A DNA stretch of 64,000 nt from Dermacentor variabilis (taxonomy: Eukaryota > Arthropoda > Arachnida > Ixodida > Ixodidae), in NCBI RefSeq assembly GCF_050947875.1, contig NC_134572.1, positions 155,765,105 through 155,829,104 of the forward strand. The letters are read 5' to 3'. Position 1 is the stretch's first letter. Each line of letters begins with the position of its first letter. Both the position numbers and the translations under genes were made by a program. Positions 24,512 through 35,480 of this stretch are shown piece after piece. The notes below the pieces were generated by a model. It was not told the DNA's origin. It ran no database searches and saw nothing but the letters and a program-made list of their open reading frames with translations.

Positions 24512-25512
24512 ATGCGAGTAATTTTATCATGTGTATATCAAAGAAATCTGAAAGATATCTATAGCGGCTCCACAGCCACTGTAGTACTCCTTAAAGAGAG
24601 CAACAAAATTCCAATAAAGAAAGGCGTCAGGCAGGGAGATACGATCTCTCCAATGCTATTCACAGCGTGTTTACAGGAAGCATTCAGAGACCTGGATTGG
24701 GAAGAATTGGGGATAAGAGTAAATGGAGAATACCTTAGTAACCTGCGCTTCGCTGATGATATTGCCTTGCTTAGTAACTCAGGGGACCAACTGCAATGCA
24801 TGCTCACTGACCTTCAGAGGCAAAGCAGAAGGGTGGGACTAAAATCAATCTGCAGAAAACTAAAGTAATGTTTACCAGTCTCGGAAGGGAATAGCAGTTT
24901 ACGATAGGTAGCGAGGCACTGGAAGTAGTAAGGGAATACATCTACTTAGGGCAGGTAGTGACCACGGATCCGGATCATGAGACTGAAATAACCAGAAGAA
25001 TAAGAGTGGGCTGGGGTGCGTTTGGCAGGCATTCTCAAATCATGAACAGCAGGTTGCCACTATCCCTCAAAAGGAAAGTGTATAACAGATGTGTGTTACC
25101 AGTACTCACATATGGGGCAGAAACCTGGAGGCTTACGAAAAGGGTTGAGCTTAAATTGAGGATGACAAAACAAGCTATGGAAAGAAGAATGATAAGTGTA
25201 ACGTTGAGGGATAAGAAAAGAGCTGATTGGGTGAGGGAACAAACGCGCGTTAAAGACATCTTAGCTGAAATCAAGAAAAAGAAATGGGCATGGGCCGGAC
25301 ATGCAATGAGGCGGGAAGATAACCGATGGTCATTAAGGGTTACGGACTGGATTCCAAGGGAAGGGAAGCGTAGCCAGGGGCGACAGAAAGTTAGGTGGGC
25401 AGATGAGATTAGGAAGTTTAGAGGGACAACATGGCCACAATTAGTACATGACCTTGGTAGTTGGAGAAGTATGGGAGAGGTCTTTGCCCTGCAGTGGGCG
25501 CAACCAGGCTGA
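24512..25512 (+). pseudogene. RTE-like LINE, RT C-terminal half
   Basis: First frame (24512-24868): IPIKKGVRQGDTISPMLF, then GEYLSNLRFADDIALLSNSG, i.e. RT motifs with an intact FADD box. After one frameshift near 24860 and a stop at 24892 the frame 24958-25512 continues with the RTE-type C-terminus: KVYNRCVLPVLTYGAETW, WVREQTRVKDILAEI, KKKWAWAGHAMRREDNRW, ending at the stop at 25510-25512. The 3' end is a short repeat, gatgatgataataata (25511-25526), typical of RTE elements. The endonuclease and RT N-terminus are missing (5' truncation, start near 24510). The element is comparatively well preserved, with few disruptions, so it is probably younger than LINE-A. Confidence 0.9.
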
Positions 25513-25664
25513 TGATGATAATAATATCAAAGAGCGTCGCATTATTTTTTGGTAATGACCAGGCTTCCTTTTGTCAAGGGAACGCAGCAAACGAAGCAGC
25601 GTATATTTTGTGCTTATTGTAAACAGCAACGCTGAAAAGCTGTCAGAAAAATTAACGTGCTAAG

Positions 25665-25668
<4 letters not shown>

Positions 25669-25760
<92 letters not shown>
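25669..25760. repeat. (TA)n microsatellite, about 46 units
   Basis: An uninterrupted TA run of about 92 bp. Likely polymorphic and difficult to assemble. Confidence 0.95.
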
Positions 25761-25763
<3 letters not shown>

Positions 25764-25883
25764 GCGAATATACGAATTGACGTGTTTATATGCAAACACT
25801 GCGCCCTGAGGGCTTGCGGCGCGTTGTCATTTCAGGGCAGAAAGAAAAGCTCCGGCGGCCGCGGAGTTGTCCCACGCCGGTAT

Positions 25884-26037
25884 AGGAGGATATTTACTGG
25901 TAACATTGTACATGGAACAAAATCCCTGTTCAACAACGCCGTAAAAAGATTGAACGACGGAAGTAAAGGATATATATCTTAGAGAAAAGCAGAACATGCA
26001 GAAACCTCGTGTCAGGTTGTCTCCTGCGCGCAGACGG
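25884..26037 (+). repeat. Dispersed 152-bp repeat, copy 2
   Basis: Second copy of the unit at 23458-23609 in the same orientation, 2.4 kb away, with the RTE-like LINE and (TA)n tract between them. Confidence 0.9.
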
Positions 26038-28412
26038 CCGATTGGATGGGCCACATCGCCCATCCTATCGGCCGGTATACCTCCATATGCGCATGCGGGA
26101 CGTCTGCAGAGCTCTTCTCGCCGGCTCGCCGGAGCCACCTTATCGCCGGTGCGGTTTGCGTTGTGACACGTAGTACAGCGGGGCTGCAACTAATACAACG
26201 CCAATGTGCGAAAACGGAAATGCACAAACACTTGTAACGATCGCAGCGCCCCCATCTCTCAGGATTTCTTCCGCTAGCTGTAAGCGTTCTACATCACTAA
26301 CGCTGCCAATGGTAGGCGCAGTACAGTGGTTCGTGCCGCGCCTGATTCGAACTACTAGAATAGACGTGGTATGTGGTGGGTGTGGTGTTGGCTAGTTTGG
26401 CGGGAACTGTTACTTTGTGTGCACGTACACTGTAAATGAAAATAAACCCACCTTGGAGTTTTTAACACGTAATGTGCCATTAAACCTCCCCTCCTCGAAT
26501 ATTTACTCAGGTGTATGAGAGATAAACCACGCCATTTCGTCGTTACACTCCGTTGGCTAGCTGCGGGAGTATTAAAGCGACATGACGCGATTTTACTCCG
26601 CTTCAACATCTTGTTCTCCAGTGAAAACTCCGACAAGGAGTTTCAAAAAACTCCCATCCGCCGAAACAGGTTGGTCACGTGGCGCTTTCCATGAGGCTGT
26701 GCGCCTCACGCGCGACTGCGCACGTTCGGCGCAGTCGGCAGTGCTCATGGCGTACGGTTTGTTCACATCTGTGAAGTGCCGTTCCGTGACAGCGTTTCGA
26801 CAACTTTTGTCCCGTATTTCCTTCCAGAAAACGTTATGGCATGCATGAAGTCCGCGGTGTCTCAGTTTCAAGTACGTTAGCACTGATCCCTTTGCTGACA
26901 ACGATGAATGAAAGAGCAACGTTTTCAAGTGCGGAAAAAGGCTTAGGTATACCTCGAAGCTGCTCACTGGCTCGTGATGTCGGCTCAGGTTCTGACTGTG
27001 TTTTCGTGCTGCGTGACCGTGGCTTATGTTCTTCAGTGCGTGAAATGCGACTTTCATGTCCTTTTGGGTGCATGCTGACAACGTCCGGTGTAATGTTTGA
27101 AGGGACCGCGTAGCAATGGCAACAGCAGCCTTTGTTCAAGCGACGACGTCCGGGCTAGTCGCACATGGATGGTGTACCCCAAGGTCGTTGCGGTGCTGTG
27201 TTGCCAGTGAGAAAGACCGGAGTGCCAGAAACTGTTTTTATGTATCTGTGTAGGGTTATCCTCGCCCGAAGAAAACGGTATGACATAAGTATGCGTACGG
27301 TAGATAAAGCTTCTTACTGAGCGATGTGAATCAAATTGTTATCGCGCATATAGGTTTTGGTCACGACGTTGCTTCCAATATTGCATTAACATTATGCTCT
27401 ATCCGAGACACTGATTTAGAAGCATGCCTGCTGGCTCCAAGTTTAAGGATTCACTGGACACATCAGCGATGTAGCTACTTTTCACAACCGAGAGAGATTG
27501 CTTGGACGCAGAGCAAGTAGTGCGGTGTAGAAAATGTATGACTGCTCACTTTTCTGTGTTGCGTCGGCTGCTGCGGGTCATGTTCACACGTAATAATTTC
27601 TTGCTATGCTATCACTATATCGAAAAAGATTAATTTTTCTATGACGCACACGCACTTACATTTTTCTTTCCTACTGTAACTAACGCACTACTTTTTGGCC
27701 GCGAACGCCGGCGGTGCCCGAAGACGCTTCAGCACCCGCAGAATGGCATGCTAATTTTTGAAAAATTACGCCATTAACTTCTTTTCTCTCTCTATTCAAA
27801 ATGAACAGTTTTGCGTTTATTAAGGTATCCTGGTAATTTCAGCGAGGCAGATCTCGTATGAACGAGCATGTGAGTCATAATGCAGAAAACAGCGCAGCTG
27901 CTCCCTAGTCGGTTTAGAGGCGCACAGTATCGTGGCTATATATGCTGGCAGCGTTGCATCTTGAGTATCGCGTGTGCGTGGGATGTCTTTCAGAGTTCTG
28001 CATTGGGCGTTGCTAAAATGTTTATGTATGTCATGATATATGTGGTTTGTTAAATTTGACGTGGTATTGTGTGCAAGTTTCGAAATTTGACCAGCAGCTT
28101 CTGTATATAAAGATATCCGCCCAAACTCACGCGATGCCTCTTTTTACGCTCCCGTTGCACCTCGAAAAAACTCCGTCCATTGCAAAGCGAGAAATCAAGA
28201 AAAGACAGAAAAAAACTCCCATAGTTCCACGCAAAAATTTCGCTCGCATGGAGTAAAAATTCTACACCCGCGATACGGAGTATAATAAATTCCCAACCGG
28301 GGGGTCGCTAAAAAAGAATCATTACACTCCCACCTGGGGGTTAGTTCCGTTTACAGTGTACGACTGCGACATTCTTCCGCTCCTCTGGCTGTGTCGCTGC
28401 ATTCGCTGCTGG
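26038..28412. other. No recognisable gene
   Basis: More GC-balanced than neighbouring blank regions. A minus-strand frame of 162 codons (27081-26593) and an overlapping plus frame show no motif I recognise. This could contain host regulatory or UTR sequence, but nothing in it proves that. Confidence 0.4.
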
Positions 28413-28453
28413 ATGGAGCGAAGTAGTGAAGTTGCCAGGAGGCGCAAGAAAAG
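28413..28453 (+). other. Candidate short first coding exon (ATG to splice donor)
   Basis: ATG at 28413 opens MERSSEVARRRKK and, after 41 nt, meets a near-consensus donor (aaaag|gtgagtg, 28449-28460). The surrounding 28370-28450 is GC-richer than the flanking sequence, as expected for a 5' exon. No downstream acceptor can be assigned, so this is a weak host-gene candidate. It could equally be a chance match. Confidence 0.2.
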
Positions 28454-28459
28454 GTGAGT

Positions 28460-29998
28460 GCTGCATATTTGTGTGCTCGTTACGGTTGTTGCTCAGTGAA
28501 ACGAAGAATACCACTGTGTCGGATAGGATAACACTACGCTGCCCTATACGTATTCAGTGGAATGGAGGCACTCCTGCTAAACTCGCTCTACGAAGCCATT
28601 GCTGCTTATATAGTCCGATAGCTTAATTTGAGTACCGTCCCGACGGATTTGTTTCCAGTGCGCGTAATAGAGCAATCTAGATGACGGAATGGATGGCAGT
28701 CTCTCCGCCAAATTGCGGAGCGCGAGACAAAGGACGACAAGGCACAAGGAATTAATATGCGTACTTCATCATTTATGCTGGCTTAAATTTTGCGCGGAAA
28801 TTTTTATTCGTAGCATGCAACTTTACTTTGTTTTGGCGAAACGTAATCGGTAAACGGTAGATCGCGTCAGCTTGCGTGCTCGCGCGTCGGAATCCCCTCG
28901 ACGTTTATGACAACGACCACGTTGCTGGTTCGCGTGTTAGTTTGCCAGTGAACTGTATGCCCCCTTACAGTGTGTTACTTAGCAGGATATTGAAGGTCGC
29001 TTTAGCAAACAGTGGCTGTGAATCTTCGCACCACGCGCGCGCGTGTTTGCCGCTTGTGATCTCCTCGCACTGACATGTTAGCAACTTCCCAGCAAGTTTG
29101 TAAAAGCTTGCGTCCTTGGACTGATCGGTATTTTTTGAAACGTGTGGGCTATTCACGCGGTTGTTTTATTCTGCTAGGTACCATGGATCGACAGTTCTTG
29201 CGAAACCGGGATCTTCGTCCTTGCCCCTTGGGCGCACGCGATTCACCAAGGAGAGCGCTGTTAATGATGGTTCAATGCGTTGGCGGCCACACTACCTAGG
29301 TTTAGCTGTGTGCATTAGGTAGCTGTTTCGTGTTCCTTCCAATGCCGTCGGCCTTTTCAGATGTTATGTTCACGCTATCCTTTGCTTGCTCCCTGATGTA
29401 GAGAAATGGAAAGGACAGTGGTTGTCTTAGCACTAGCATGAGCTCACGCTGCTGTCGCTTTATAATATGACTATTTTGCGGCAGCATGCATTAGTTAACA
29501 AACCATTTCATTTGCTGAGGGAAGCAAGGGTAGAACACATGGCTAGCCTGGGATTGGGAAATTATGCTGCCATTCTTAAGCCGTGGACATCAGTTCTGGT
29601 AGCACGGTAGAACAATTACCTAGAACGCGCACGTGCTCAATAAGTTCTTACATCATGATATGCCCACAAAAATTATGCAATTTCAGCGTGTACTCAAACA
29701 TAATATACTGCAAACATACCTGCGTATTCTGTTCGACAATAGCCGGTGCAGAAACCGAATGTGGCTGTATCTACTTGGATGTTTTGACAAATATTCCTAT
29801 TTTTGTATACAAAATAAAAATGAAAACATTATTTGCAGTCTCTACACGTACTTTTCACGTCATGACTGTGGCATCCACTGTGGTCGGAGACATCTCGGGC
29901 GTACTGAGGGGTCGTTGGGACGAGTGCGAGTACGGCGGGTTCCGCCGTATTGTGGAGCTTATAAGCCGCGAACGAGGGCCGCTTCGGTTGTGCATATT
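28460..29998. other. No recognisable gene
   Basis: No motif recognised. Composition shifts to higher GC near 28860-29300 and again from 29880. Confidence 0.4.
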
Positions 29999-30036
29999 AT
30001 GCCGACGCCGACCAGCCCTGCACGGAGCATTGACAG
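29999..30036 (+). other. Candidate short first coding exon in a GC-rich patch
   Basis: Within a GC-rich, CpG-containing stretch (about 29880-30040) an ATG at 29999 starts MPTPTSPARSID and runs into a strong donor match, gacag|gtgagc at 30036/30037. This is what a 5' exon of a tick gene with large introns could look like. A longer alternative frame (29583-30083) has no motif. Without transcript data it remains speculative. Confidence 0.22.
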
Positions 30037-30448
30037 GTGAGCCTGAAGTAGGTTCAAATATTTTTATGTCGCTAAATCCTTAGCAATGAAACCTCACCAG
30101 GGCTTCCGCAGTGGATGTTTTTTTTTTGTTTCGTAAAAAGGCTCCTCTCCAATATTTTAGTTGGCTTGAAGCACCTGTCCTGAACGATAAGCAAGCCTCC
30201 TAAGCGATATTCTTCTGTGGGGTCGTAACTGGGTCAGTTGAGCATTGGAAACGAAAAAAAGAAAAGCCTTGAAAACGCCACCCATGAAAAGGAGCAACAT
30301 ATCTAGGACATGTGGGACAACTTTCCTTCGCTTTCAGTCTTGTTCTTTTTTTCTAGTTTTTCATGTCTGCTGAAGTACAATAGAACCAGTACATATCTTA
30401 ATTGTGTTATTTATTTAATACATACTGCTAGCCTTATGTATAAGGCTA

Positions 30449-30687
30449 CCCGCCGTGGTTGCTCAGTGGCTATGGTGTTAGGCTGCTGAGCACGAGGTCG
30501 CGGGATCGAATCCCGGCCACGGCGGCCGCATTTCGATGGGGGCGAAATGCGAAAACACCCGTGTACTAAGATTTAGGTGCACGTTAAAGAACCCCAGGTG
30601 GTCAAAATTTCCGGAGTCCCCCACTACGGCGTTCCTCATAATCAGAAAGTGGTTTTGGCGCGTAAAACCCCATATATTATTATTATA
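30449..30687 (+). mobile_element. Full-length tRNA-derived SINE with target-site duplication ('Ruka-like')
   Basis: Begins cccgccgtggttgctcagtg with an A-box-like head, B-box in gtcgcgggatcgaatcccgg, then cgcatttcgatgggggcgaa, cgttaaagaaccccaggtgg, ccccactacggcgttcctca, gtggttttggcgcgtaaaac and an AT-rich tail (catatattattattata). It is flanked by tataaggct at 30439-30447 and 30688-30696, a 9-bp target-site duplication. Internal Pol III boxes would drive its transcription; mobilisation would need a LINE. It is the best-preserved SINE here and serves as the reference for the other copies. The family name rests on my memory of tick SINEs. Confidence 0.92.
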
Positions 30688-30929
30688 TATAAGGCTGTAG
30701 CAGCGTTGGGGCACAAATACAACTGTGAAAGTGGTATCAAACATGGGTAACAGTATCTGTTAATAGCGATTCCAAATATTGTGCACAATGAATAAACGGC
30801 ACACAGACACTTTCCTGCAAGTGATATCAATGTATGCAATTCGTAAACACAAAGGTATTAATAGCACTATAAACATATTTAAAAGAAAGAAAACTTGACA
30901 CGAACTATTACTGACATGGACAACACCCA

Positions 30930-32097
30930 TACATACATTTATTTTTCAAGCTAAGGCAGTAAAGAAATATAATTGGTTAGTCCTAAGAGAAACATATCAG
31001 TTTAACTACTACCAACGACGTGATCAGGTAGTGCTTTCCGTTCTGTTATTGTACGTGGGAAAAAAATGAGAACTTAAACGCATCATTCTGTAATCTATAC
31101 TCTTTCAAGTACCTACTATGTTTTGTTCTAGTGGGCCTGGTGTCTCAGAATGATTGGAGTCGTCCGCTATTTCCGTTTACTTCATTATTCAAGAGCTGGA
31201 GAACGAACTTCAGATGTAGAAGCTTTGCACGTTTGCTTATTGTGAAAAGACCTGCTCTCCCAAGGAATTCAGAAGGCGAATCACGGCTTCATTACTAGTT
31301 GTACACAAATCTAAATGCTTTCCTTTGTACTGCTTCTAATTTATCTATACATCTCTTCGTGGGCGGAAACCAACCTATAATACCATATTCAAGAATTGAG
31401 CGAACTAATGATGTATTTGCGAGTAGTTTTTTGCTTGGTCAAGCAGTCCGAAGTGACCATTTTAGCGAGCAAAGAGGGGAAAAGGCCTTACCTGAAATAT
31501 ATGACACTTGTTTATCCCATTTTAAGTCTGTGGAAATAATTACCCCGACGTACTTGTAATGCTCAACGACTTTTAACAGTACTTTATCTATTACAAAGGC
31601 GAACGTCAGAGGCTTCTTTTTTCTTGATATTGTCATATAGACAGATTTAACTAGGTTAATATTCATCTGCCATGATCGGCACCAGTTGGCAACGTTTCTA
31701 AGTGCATTATTCAGAATAACTTGGTCTGTAGTATTGTTGATTTCTTTATATATTATACAATCATCTGCGAAGATGCGGAGTGTCACGTCCGAGTTCTCAG
31801 CTATTTCATTAATAAAAATGAGGAAAAGAATAGGAGTTACTACTGTGCCTTGCAGCACTCCAGATTGAACAGGTGAGCGTTCGGATGAGTAGCCGTTGCA
31901 GTGAGTATAATTGGTCCTGTCTGAAAGGTAATTTTTAATCCATTTTGTGACCTTGCAATTACCAAATAAGTTATCAAGTTTCCAGAATAACTTAGTGTGG
32001 GATACCCTGTCAAAGGCTTTTGATAGATCAAGAAAGATAACGTCAGTTTGTGAGCGGTTACTGATGGAGGTTGCGAGGTCACACATTGTTTCTATTA
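30930..32097 (-). pseudogene. LINE-C, C-terminal half of RT and 3' region
   Basis: Minus-strand frame 32086-31439 opens directly in the RT palm: TDVIFLDLSKAFDRVSH (catalytic Asp), QSGVLQGTVVTPILFLIFIN, RIFADDCIIYKEI (intact FADD) and a thumb segment HYKYVGVIISTDLKWD. Reading continues after a stop with SILEYGIIGWFPPTKRC and, to about 31000, RAKLLHLKFVLQLLNNE, the normal C-terminus of CR1/L2/Jockey-like LINEs. The N-terminal half of the same reading frame is found beyond the PLE insertion at 35481-36480. The 3' boundary near 30930 is not sharp. Confidence 0.88.
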
Positions 32098-32322
32098 TCT
32101 TATTTTGTTATACCACAAGCTTGACACGGACAACAGAAGGCACATCTGACACACACAGCGCTACTTTCACCGACAGATTTATTTCTCGTTCTCGTCCTTA
32201 TATATACACCCTCGACCCGTCATACAGCATGTGTAAAATTTTGGAAAAATAAACAAAACAATATAAACTTGGAACCACACGTAGGCACTTCTTGACTCAC
32301 ATATTCACAGACATGTACACGT

Positions 32323-34550
32323 TCAACGCAAACAAAAATAATTCAGCTCTTTCGAAGCTAATGAAATGCAAGGTTTACTGACGCATGCGTCGCCGAATGT
32401 TGATAGGTGTCTGGCTTCTATTATCAAGCGCCTCATTTCACACCTGCTTCTACTCATGATGACTGTTTCTTTAAATCTTGGTTTGCACTTGCATGTCTGG
32501 CAATGGATAGCAAGAAAGCCGTCAGCGGCCAAGTTGTGAACTTTGTTACTGTGTTCTCGTAGCCTGTCATTTATGCATCTGCCTGTTTGACCGATGTAGG
32601 ATCGTCCACACCCGAAAGGAAAGCGGTATACCACACCGGCGACACAATCAATGAATTTCTTTTTATGTTCTTTTTCACATGCGCTACGAGGGATTCTTTC
32701 TGGCCTGGTGTTTTTACAGAGGCTGACCAATTTATTAGGTGCCGAAAATCCAACGTTGATGCCGCTCTTTCCAGCAATCTTCTTTATTCTATGCGAGAAC
32801 CCGTGTATGTAGGGGATGACGGCAACCTTTCTTTTGTTTACGTCAGTGCTAGCCACGTGCACCTGCTCCGAACTGCTTTGCTGCGCCTTCTTAAGCAGTC
32901 CTTCTGCGACTGACACAAGCACGTGGCTCGGGTAACCAGCGCAGCTTATACGCGAGGCTTGCCGTTCGAAGTTATCTTGCATTAGGTGTTGCCATGATTT
33001 TTTCAGTGTTTCGCTGAAACACATCTTCGCGATTCCCCTCTTCACAAGCTTTGTATGAGCGGAATGAAATGGTAAAAGTGGCTTACTTGCCCTAGGCTCG
33101 TAACAGGAGCATGTTTCATTATCGGTGAGCACAAACTTGATGTCAAGGAATCTAATACTCCCGTCACATGGCATTTAAAAGGTCACTTCTAGTGGATTTA
33201 GACAGTCATGAATAGTGGTAAAAACAGGAGCACATTCATTAGTAAAACAAGCGGATGAACAGTCAATAAGAACTAAAAGTCGTCAACATATCTAAAAACT
33301 TTTACAACCTTAGATAAGTGAAGGCGCTGTGAAAGGTCGCTGTCAAGTTTGGCTAAAAACAGATTACTTAGCACTGGTGCTATGCAAGAACCTATACACA
33401 CTCCTGGTTTCTGCAGGGACAGGGTACTTTTGTTCTCGATAAACGTAGATGACAAATAAAACCTAAGTAATTCTAAAAAAATTCTCAATGGATGTACCTG
33501 CTTCCATGCTAAACCTAAGGGCACCATGTGCATCTATGCAACTGTCAATACAGGTTAATATTTCAGATTGTGGCAGACAACAATAAAGGTCATTAACATC
33601 GGCAGAGAAGGCCTTTAAAAGTTGATTTTCATGAGTTCTTACAAAATTTAAACCTCGGCAGAACTCTTTGTCAGGAAAGGGTCGCTGATGTCTAGCATGT
33701 TTAGTTTTTCTTGTAGGTACATGGCGACAGATTTCTGCCACGTGTCCCTCTCAGAAACTATAACCCTGAACAGTACACCTTCTTTGTGAGTCTTAGCGCT
33801 GAAAAAATACTTCCAGACAATCCTCGCTTTTTTTGATGCTGTTCATCACACCCTGCAGATTCACCTTTTTACACAATTGTTGTGCTTTCGCTCTGACCTG
33901 ATTGCAAGAGACGTCATTTCTTTAAAAAAAAACTGCCGAAATAGCGCTTATAGCTTTCTCATTGAATTCTTCAGGCGAAAAAACAGCGAAGCCGCCTTCT
34001 TTATCAGTTGGCAGCACACACACAGATCATGGTGTAACAAGTATGATTCTACGTGTTTCACAGGCAATTTATGACGTGGAGGCTTACAGCTTTTTAAGGC
34101 GTCGACACCTTTGGAGCTGATCCTCATGGCCTCGTCCTCTGGTGCACGTCGGGAGACCTGACGCGCAATAAATAAAAGTTCAGGCTTTTTCTTCGGGGGT
34201 TGCAGCGCAAACTTTGGTACGATTTCCAAGACTTCACGTACAGGTTCAGGGAGGCTGAGTCCTTCCAGTATATGTAGGTTGCAGGACGCATTACGTGCAC
34301 TTTACTCACCCAGTCACGTAGATAGCTCAGATGAAGATTCCAGTGGAACTCCGTCATTTGGTCTGCCAGCCGTAGATGCCTTCGGACTTGCACTTCCGCT
34401 GTGTCTGGTTCATAGGTGTTGCGAAGCTTCGTCCCCGGAAAGGCTTCGTCCTCTGAAAAGTCTAGCCTGGTGGAGCCATTCTGAGCACTAGAGTTTTAGG
34501 ATTCATGTCTTGTGTCCATTCGACGGAGTAGATCATCCAAAGACCTAATG
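32323..34550 (-). pseudogene. Penelope-like element: RT and GIY-YIG endonuclease (minus copy)
   Basis: Read from 34550 downward: an N-terminal segment (RSLDDLLRRMDTRHES), a Lys/Pro-rich part (ALQPPKKKPELLFIARQVSRR, about 34210), RT motifs FSADVNDLYCCLPQ (about 33615; catalytic Asp), GVCIGSCIAPVLSNLFLAKL (about 33400) and KVFRYVDDF (about 33295; catalytic box), then the frame 33174-32323 with MPCDGSIRFLDIKF, a linker, and a C-terminal GIY-YIG domain VVYRFPFGCGRSYIGQTGRC followed by the conserved Arg in DRLREH and a downstream Glu (IIEARHLS). PLEs use a telomerase-related RT and this nuclease for integration. Several frameshifts separate the N-terminal, RT and GIY-YIG blocks, so this copy is inactive, although the 283-codon C-terminal frame is open. 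Confidence 0.9.
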
Positions 34551-35264
34551 CGCGATAGCTTCGAACGGCAAGCGTCGCGTTTAAGCTGCGCTGGTTACCC
34601 GAGCCACGTGCTTGTGTCAGTCGCAAAAGGACTGCTTAAGAAGGCGCAGCAAAGCAGTTCGGAGCAGCTGCACGTGCCTAGCACTGACACAAACAAAAGA
34701 AAGGTTGCCGTCATCCCCTACATACACGGGTTCTCCCATAGTATAAAGAAGATTGCTGGAAGGAGCGGCATCAACGTTGTATTTTCGGCGCCTAATAGAT
34801 TGGTCAGCCTCTGTCAAAACAGTAGGCCACAAAGAATCCCACGAAGCGCATGCGAAATAGAACATAAAAACAAATTCATTGATTGCATCGCCAGTGTGGT
34901 ATACCGCATTCCTCTCGGGTGTAGACGAGCCTACATCGCTCACACAGGCAGATGCATAAATGACGGGCTACGAGAACACAGTAACAAAGTTAACAACTTG
35001 GCCGCTGACGGCTTTCTTGCCATCCATTGCCAGAGATGCAAGTGAAAACCAAGATTTCAAGAAACAGTCATCATGAGTATAAACAGGTGTGAAATGACGC
35101 GCTTGATAATAGAAGCCCGACACATATCAACATTCGGCGATGCATGCGTCAGTAAACCTTCCATTTCATTATCTTCAAAAGAGCTGAATAATCTTTGTTC
35201 GCGTCTAACGTGTACATGTCTACATGTCTGTGAATATGTGAGTCAAGAAAGTGCCTACGTGTGA
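34551..35264 (+). pseudogene. Penelope-like element: truncated GIY-YIG copy (plus)
   Basis: Frame 34512-35045 repeats the C-terminal part of the minus copy (DSFERQASRLSCAGYPSHVL, then VAVIPYIHGFSHSIKKIAG) into the nuclease domain, which reads VVYRIPLGCRRAYIAHTGRC. Relative to the other copy the YIG glycine is Ala, the following Gln is His and the Arg of DRLREH is Gly, so the active site is lost. After a stop at 35043 the remainder continues in another frame (RLIIEARHISTFGDACVS, about 35100). RT is absent: this copy starts at the junction with the minus copy. Confidence 0.88.
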
Positions 35265-35480
35265 TTCCCAATTTATGTTATTTGTTTATTTTTCCAAAAT
35301 TTTACACGTGTTGTATGACGGGTCCAGGGTGTATACATAGCGACGAGAACGACAAATAAATCTGTTGTTGAAAGTAGCGCTGTGTACGTCAAATGCGCCT
35401 TCTGTTATCCGTGTCAAGCTTGCGCTAAAACAAAATAAGATATGCTGTACCAACAAGCCCCTATTGCTATCCTCATCGAT

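Larger units (their letters stand above)
32098..35480. mobile_element. Inverted Penelope-like element pair inserted in LINE-C
   Basis: A minus-strand PLE (34550 to 32098) and a shorter plus-strand copy of its 3' part (34551 to about 35441) are joined head to head, so both 3' ends point outward. The outer about 0.88 kb on each side form inverted arms (for example aagcttgacacgg at 32114 and ccgtgtcaagctt at 35407). The insertion is bounded by the identical 12-mer ttgtttctatta at 32086-32097 and 35481-35492. On the right an extra segment of about 39 bp (35442-35480) lies between arm and duplication. Inverted partial tandem copies and short tail extensions are known for Penelope elements; this example shows both. 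Confidence 0.85.

Noticed and set aside
25614..25799. Frame encoding alternating Ile-Tyr
   Set aside because: Translation of the (TA)n tract.
26593..27081. 162-codon minus-strand frame in a transposon-poor region
   Set aside because: Considered as a host exon, but no recognisable domain, and an overlapping opposite frame is equally open. Not supportable from sequence alone.
30449..30530. A functional tRNA gene at the head of the SINE
   Set aside because: A- and B-box-like elements are present, but the sequence continues into the SINE body and recurs elsewhere, so it is a SINE head and not a tRNA gene.
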